From: Cernens ardua
Lineage (GTDB): Bacteria; Pseudomonadota; Gammaproteobacteria; Pseudomonadales; Halomonadaceae
Assembly: GCF_051251085.1 (NCBI RefSeq)
Contig: NZ_JBPCZH010000004.1
Location: 248,001-312,000 of the forward strand
DNA length: 64,000 nt
Reading direction: 5' to 3'
The position numbers and the translations under genes are program-made. Position 1 is the first letter of the stretch, and each line of letters starts with the position of its first letter. This document shows positions 61,269-64,000 of the stretch, piece by piece. The notes beneath the pieces were generated by a model. That model saw nothing but the letters and a program-made list of their open reading frames with translations. It was not told where the DNA came from and searched no databases.

Positions 61269-62666
61269 ATGAGTTTATTCCGTAGAAAAAGAATTGAGGT
61301 CATGACTGATGGAGGTACTCAGCAGTCCCAATTGAACAAGGTGCTCAACAGCACTGACCTTGTGATGTTGGGCTTGGGTGCCATGGTGGGGACGGGTATT
61401 TTCGTCTTGACTGGTATTGGTGCAGTATCGGCTGGCCCCGCGCTCTCTGTCTCTTTTCTGATCGCGGCGTTGGCATGTAGTTTGTCGGCACTTTGCTACT
61501 CCGAATTTGCCTCAATGATTCCAGTGGCAGGTTCCGGTTACATTTACAGTTACGCCACGTTGGGAGAAATATTTGCCTGGGTGGTTGGCTGGAGTCTTCT
61601 GGCTGAATATGGCTTGGCTACGGCAGCCGTATCAGTCGGATGGTCGGGCTATTTTCAGGTTCTGTTGAGTAGTGTCGGGATGCATATCCCTATCGAATTG
61701 ACCGCTGCTCCCGGTGTAAGCAGTACCGGTCAGGAAACATGGTTCAACTTGCCTGCCTTTGTGATCATGATGGCAGTGACGTTACTACTGTCTCTTGGTA
61801 TTCGTGAGTCCAAGCGGATCAACAACCTTTTGGTCTTTATCAAAGTGTTGGTGGTATTGATCGTGGTTGTGGTCGGGATGTTTTATATAAAGCCTTCCAA
61901 TCTTCAGCCTTATGCCCCTTTTGGGATGTCCGGTATTTTCAGCGCGGCAGCGTTGGTCTTTTTCTCTTTTATCGGTTTTGATGCGGTTTCCTCTGCTGCT
62001 GAAGAGGTCAAGAATCCACAGCGTAGTCTTCCCATCGGTTTACTTGGATCCCTCGGGATTTGTGCGGTGCTCTATGCGTTGGTTGCACTGGTTTCAACCG
62101 GTATTGTGCCTTTCCATGAATTTGCCGGGGTAAATGATCCCATCGCGCTTGTGTTTTCACGTGCCGGGGTTGCCTGGCTTCACTATCTGGTGAGTGTTGC
62201 TGCCGTATTGGGGATGTTGGCTGTGATTCTTGTCATGGCCTATGGCCTGACACGACTCACCTTTGCCATCTCTCGCGATGGTTTGCTACCCCAATGGCTT
62301 TCACGGGTAAACGATCGCCAGATTCCAGTGGCTTCCACGTGGGTGCTAGGCACGCTTTCAGCCTGTATTGCTGGCGTTGTACCGCTAGGCACGCTTGCTG
62401 AACTGATCAACATGGGCACATTGATGGCATTCATTCTGATGTCCGTTGCTGTACCGGTTTTACGCATTCGCCGGCCAGGGTTGAAACGAGCTTTCAAAAT
62501 GCCAATCCCTTTTGTGTTGGGGCCTGTCTCTGTTGTTATCTGTCTGATTCTGGCTTTCAGTCTTCCTCATGAAACATGGATTGCGTTTGTTGTGTGGCAG
62601 TTAATTGGCCTCGTGGTTTATTTTTGTTATTCGAGGCGCCATGCGATTCTTGCCAATCTAGAGTAA
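61269..62666 (+). CDS. APC-family amino acid permease
   Basis: The 465-residue inner-membrane carrier with 12 predicted helices belongs to the CAT/YfnA branch of the amino acid-polyamine-organocation superfamily. Signatures are LGAMVGTGIFVLTGIGA (helix 1, with the G-[ST]-G substrate bend), PVAGSGYIYSYATLGE and FFSFIGFDAVSSAAEEVKNPQRSLP (helix 6 region). Cationic or aromatic amino acids are typical cargo of this branch. GAGGATGTA precedes ATG 61269. It is monocistronic, with the terminator at 62717. An N-terminal basic lead of about 20 residues is normal. Confidence 0.92.
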   Translation: MSLFRRKRIEVMTDGGTQQSQLNKVLNSTDLVMLGLGAMVGTGIFVLTGIGAVSAGPALSVSFLIAALACSLSALCYSEFASMIPVAGSGYIYSYATLGEIFAWVVGWSLLAEYGLATAAVSVGWSGYFQVLLSSVGMHIPIELTAAPGVSSTGQETWFNLPAFVIMMAVTLLLSLGIRESKRINNLLVFIKVLVVLIVVVVGMFYIKPSNLQPYAPFGMSGIFSAAALVFFSFIGFDAVSSAAEEVKNPQRSLPIGLLGSLGICAVLYALVALVSTGIVPFHEFAGVNDPIALVFSRAGVAWLHYLVSVAAVLGMLAVILVMAYGLTRLTFAISRDGLLPQWLSRVNDRQIPVASTWVLGTLSACIAGVVPLGTLAELINMGTLMAFILMSVAVPVLRIRRPGLKRAFKMPIPFVLGPVSVVICLILAFSLPHETWIAFVVWQLIGLVVYFCYSRRHAILANLE

Positions 62667-62716
62667 ACAGGGTGATTAGTCCTGTGTAGTAGAAGAAACG
62701 TACTTGAAGAAACGCC

Positions 62717-62749
62717 AAAGGTATCGATTTTGAAATCGATACCTTTTTT
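62717..62749. terminator. Terminator of the APC gene
   Basis: AAAGGTATCGATTT and AAATCGATACCTTT form a perfect 14-bp stem (62717-62730 and 62733-62746) followed by T residues. Confidence 0.9.
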
Positions 62750-62873
62750 GTTTGAGGGCGGTTCGTTCTCATCATTTGCACACTGACTGGCACTGAAATT
62801 GCTTCCTTATACAGACGTTTTGTATGGGCATGACCACTTGGCGGAAATGCTTTGTCATATAGAGGAGTAATAC

Positions 62874-64000
62874 ATGGGGTCTGCAACTCACGCTAGCCAT
62901 TATCGTTATCGTATCTTTATGCTGTTGTTCACGATTGCTCTAATCAATTATATCGATCGAGGGGCACTCTCCTTCGCTGCCAATGATATTGCTGCGGAGT
63001 ATCATTTCGATAAAGTACAGCTTGGCTCAGTGCTCAGTTATTTCGGCATTGGCTATCTGGTTGGCTCTGTTTGTGGCGGACTGTTGGCCGACTGGTTTGG
63101 TACCAGGCGTGTATGGCTTTATGCAGGCGTCCTATGGTCTCTGTTTGAAATTGCCTCCGCCTGGGCGGGCAATATTGGCGTTATGTTTTTCAGTGGCTCA
63201 GCATTAATGGGTTTCGCAGTGATTCGAGTCCTGTTTGGTCTTACAGAAGGGCCAGCCTATGCCTTGATGAACAAGGCCATTTCCCTTTGGGCGTCGGATC
63301 ATGAACGGGGCGTTGCGCTGGGAATCGGGTTGGTGAGCACGCAGGTAGGCGCTATGCTCACTGCTCCCATTGCCGTTGGATTGTTATTGCTGACTCATGA
63401 TTGGCGCCTGATGTTCCTGATTCTCGGTGTACTTTCACTGATCTCCATGGCCGTCTTTGCCTGGATGTATTCTGATACTCCACAGCGGCACCCACGAGTT
63501 TCCTCTCAGGAACGTGCGTTGCTGCGCAAAGGGCAGCGCCACTCGGAAGAAGATGCCGGCGCTTCTGTTCCCTGGTGGTATTTTTTTCGCAACCGCACGC
63601 TGGTATTCAACGCGTTGGGATATTTCACCTTTTTGTATATCACTTTTACGCTAGCGACCTGGATGCCCAAATATCTGCAGGATAACTTTCACTACAACTT
63701 GCATGCGCTCTGGTATGTGGCCATGATCCCGTGGAGTGGCGCCTGCATCACGGTCATTTTGGGTGGGAAAATTTCTGATTGGCTGTTAACGCGTTTTAAT
63801 AACTATCGTGTGGCCCGTAACCTGTTTGCGGCGATTTGCCTGCTGTTGACCGCTTGTTGCTTCATTTTGATCCCATGGGTGCATTCGGCATTTTCTGTTG
63901 TTCTTTTGATGATGCTGGGAAATGCTGTGAATGCGATGGTGAATAATGTGTATTGGTCTGTCGTTATTGATGTTAGCCCCAAAGGCTCAGTGGGTACCTT
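62874..64000 (+). CDS. MFS transporter, anion:cation symporter type (partial)
   Basis: The first 375 codons of an MFS carrier, cut by the window edge. The N-terminal segment LINYIDRGALSFAANDIAAEY and the loop LADWFGTRRVW are typical for the hexuronate/tartrate/phthalate (ACS) group, as is LFGLTEGPAYALMNKAISLWASDHERG before helix 5. Nine or ten helices are visible. The cargo is probably a sugar acid or other organic anion. The ATG follows AGAGGAG. Genes to the right should reveal its pathway. Confidence 0.88.
   Translation, partial: MGSATHASHYRYRIFMLLFTIALINYIDRGALSFAANDIAAEYHFDKVQLGSVLSYFGIGYLVGSVCGGLLADWFGTRRVWLYAGVLWSLFEIASAWAGNIGVMFFSGSALMGFAVIRVLFGLTEGPAYALMNKAISLWASDHERGVALGIGLVSTQVGAMLTAPIAVGLLLLTHDWRLMFLILGVLSLISMAVFAWMYSDTPQRHPRVSSQERALLRKGQRHSEEDAGASVPWWYFFRNRTLVFNALGYFTFLYITFTLATWMPKYLQDNFHYNLHALWYVAMIPWSGACITVILGGKISDWLLTRFNNYRVARNLFAAICLLLTACCFILIPWVHSAFSVVLLMMLGNAVNAMVNNVYWSVVIDVSPKGSVGT

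Overview
The window reads as chromosomal DNA of an aerobic gammaproteobacterium, most likely a member or relative of Halomonadaceae. The assignment is an inference from gene content: TypA next to a GlnA-NtrB-NtrC block, a YciH/Sui1 protein, YbaY-type envelope proteins, a Dld-type D-lactate dehydrogenase, an RNase T2, and MetK, transketolase and phosphoglycerate kinase close together. Base composition looks balanced to slightly GC-rich in genes, and intergenic stretches are markedly AT-rich. I see no rRNA, tRNA, CRISPR array, insertion sequence, integrase or phage gene. Most genes are single units or short operons, many bounded by clear hairpin terminators.

Layout. 1-4500: the tail of a LuxR-type regulator, then an NCS1-family permease with a C-terminal four-cysteine knuckle, divergent from two complete amidase genes (aliphatic amidase amiE and formamidase amiF). 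4500-9650: a chagasin-like protease inhibitor, a NagD-type phosphatase, a peptide deformylase, an alkyl-DNA repair methyltransferase and three GNAT acetyltransferases. 9650-14000: a zinc alcohol dehydrogenase divergent from an AraC regulator, with a five-unit 15-bp repeat between them, then D-lactate dehydrogenase. 14400-20700: a lipoprotein with a possible chagasin-like fold, a pepP-cobW-hypothetical operon, gluconokinase and a YbaY-like protein. 20900-29300: an App1-type phosphatase, urate hydroxylase HpxO, a 3-dehydroshikimate dehydratase-like enzyme, a VC0807-type membrane protein, a DacA-type carboxypeptidase, an isocitrate dehydrogenase, an NlpC/P60 lipoprotein and a small protein. 29400-34300: acetolactate synthase, 1-Cys peroxiredoxin and TypA.

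34300-39500 is the nitrogen control centre: glnA, ntrB and ntrC, with candidate sigma-54 promoters before glnA and before ntrB and an almost perfect NtrC palindrome between them. 39700-52900 holds an S41 peptidase, a dGTPase, a GNAT protein, a PuuA-type gamma-glutamylamine synthetase, a GH13 alpha-glucosidase, an MFS carrier, RNase T2, a second YbaY-like lipoprotein, YciH, a nitroreductase, a GNAT protein and a DUF192 protein. 52950-64000 holds pgk, tkt, a long gene-poor AT-rich stretch, a polyol-type MFS carrier, metK, a putative repeat-built lysine/tyrosine-rich micropeptide, an APC permease and the first 375 codons of another MFS carrier.

A common theme is nitrogen scavenging: amides (AmiE/AmiF plus NCS1 permease), purine catabolism (HpxO), polyamines or amines (PuuA-like) and glutamine synthesis under NtrBC. 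The second theme is structural: many intergenic gaps contain short tandem duplications of 12-21 bp. The points most worth a second look are the permease with its cysteine knuckle beside the amidases, the sigma-54/NtrC arrangement at ntrB, the repeat-built 37-residue ORF after metK and the 15-bp array between adh and araC.
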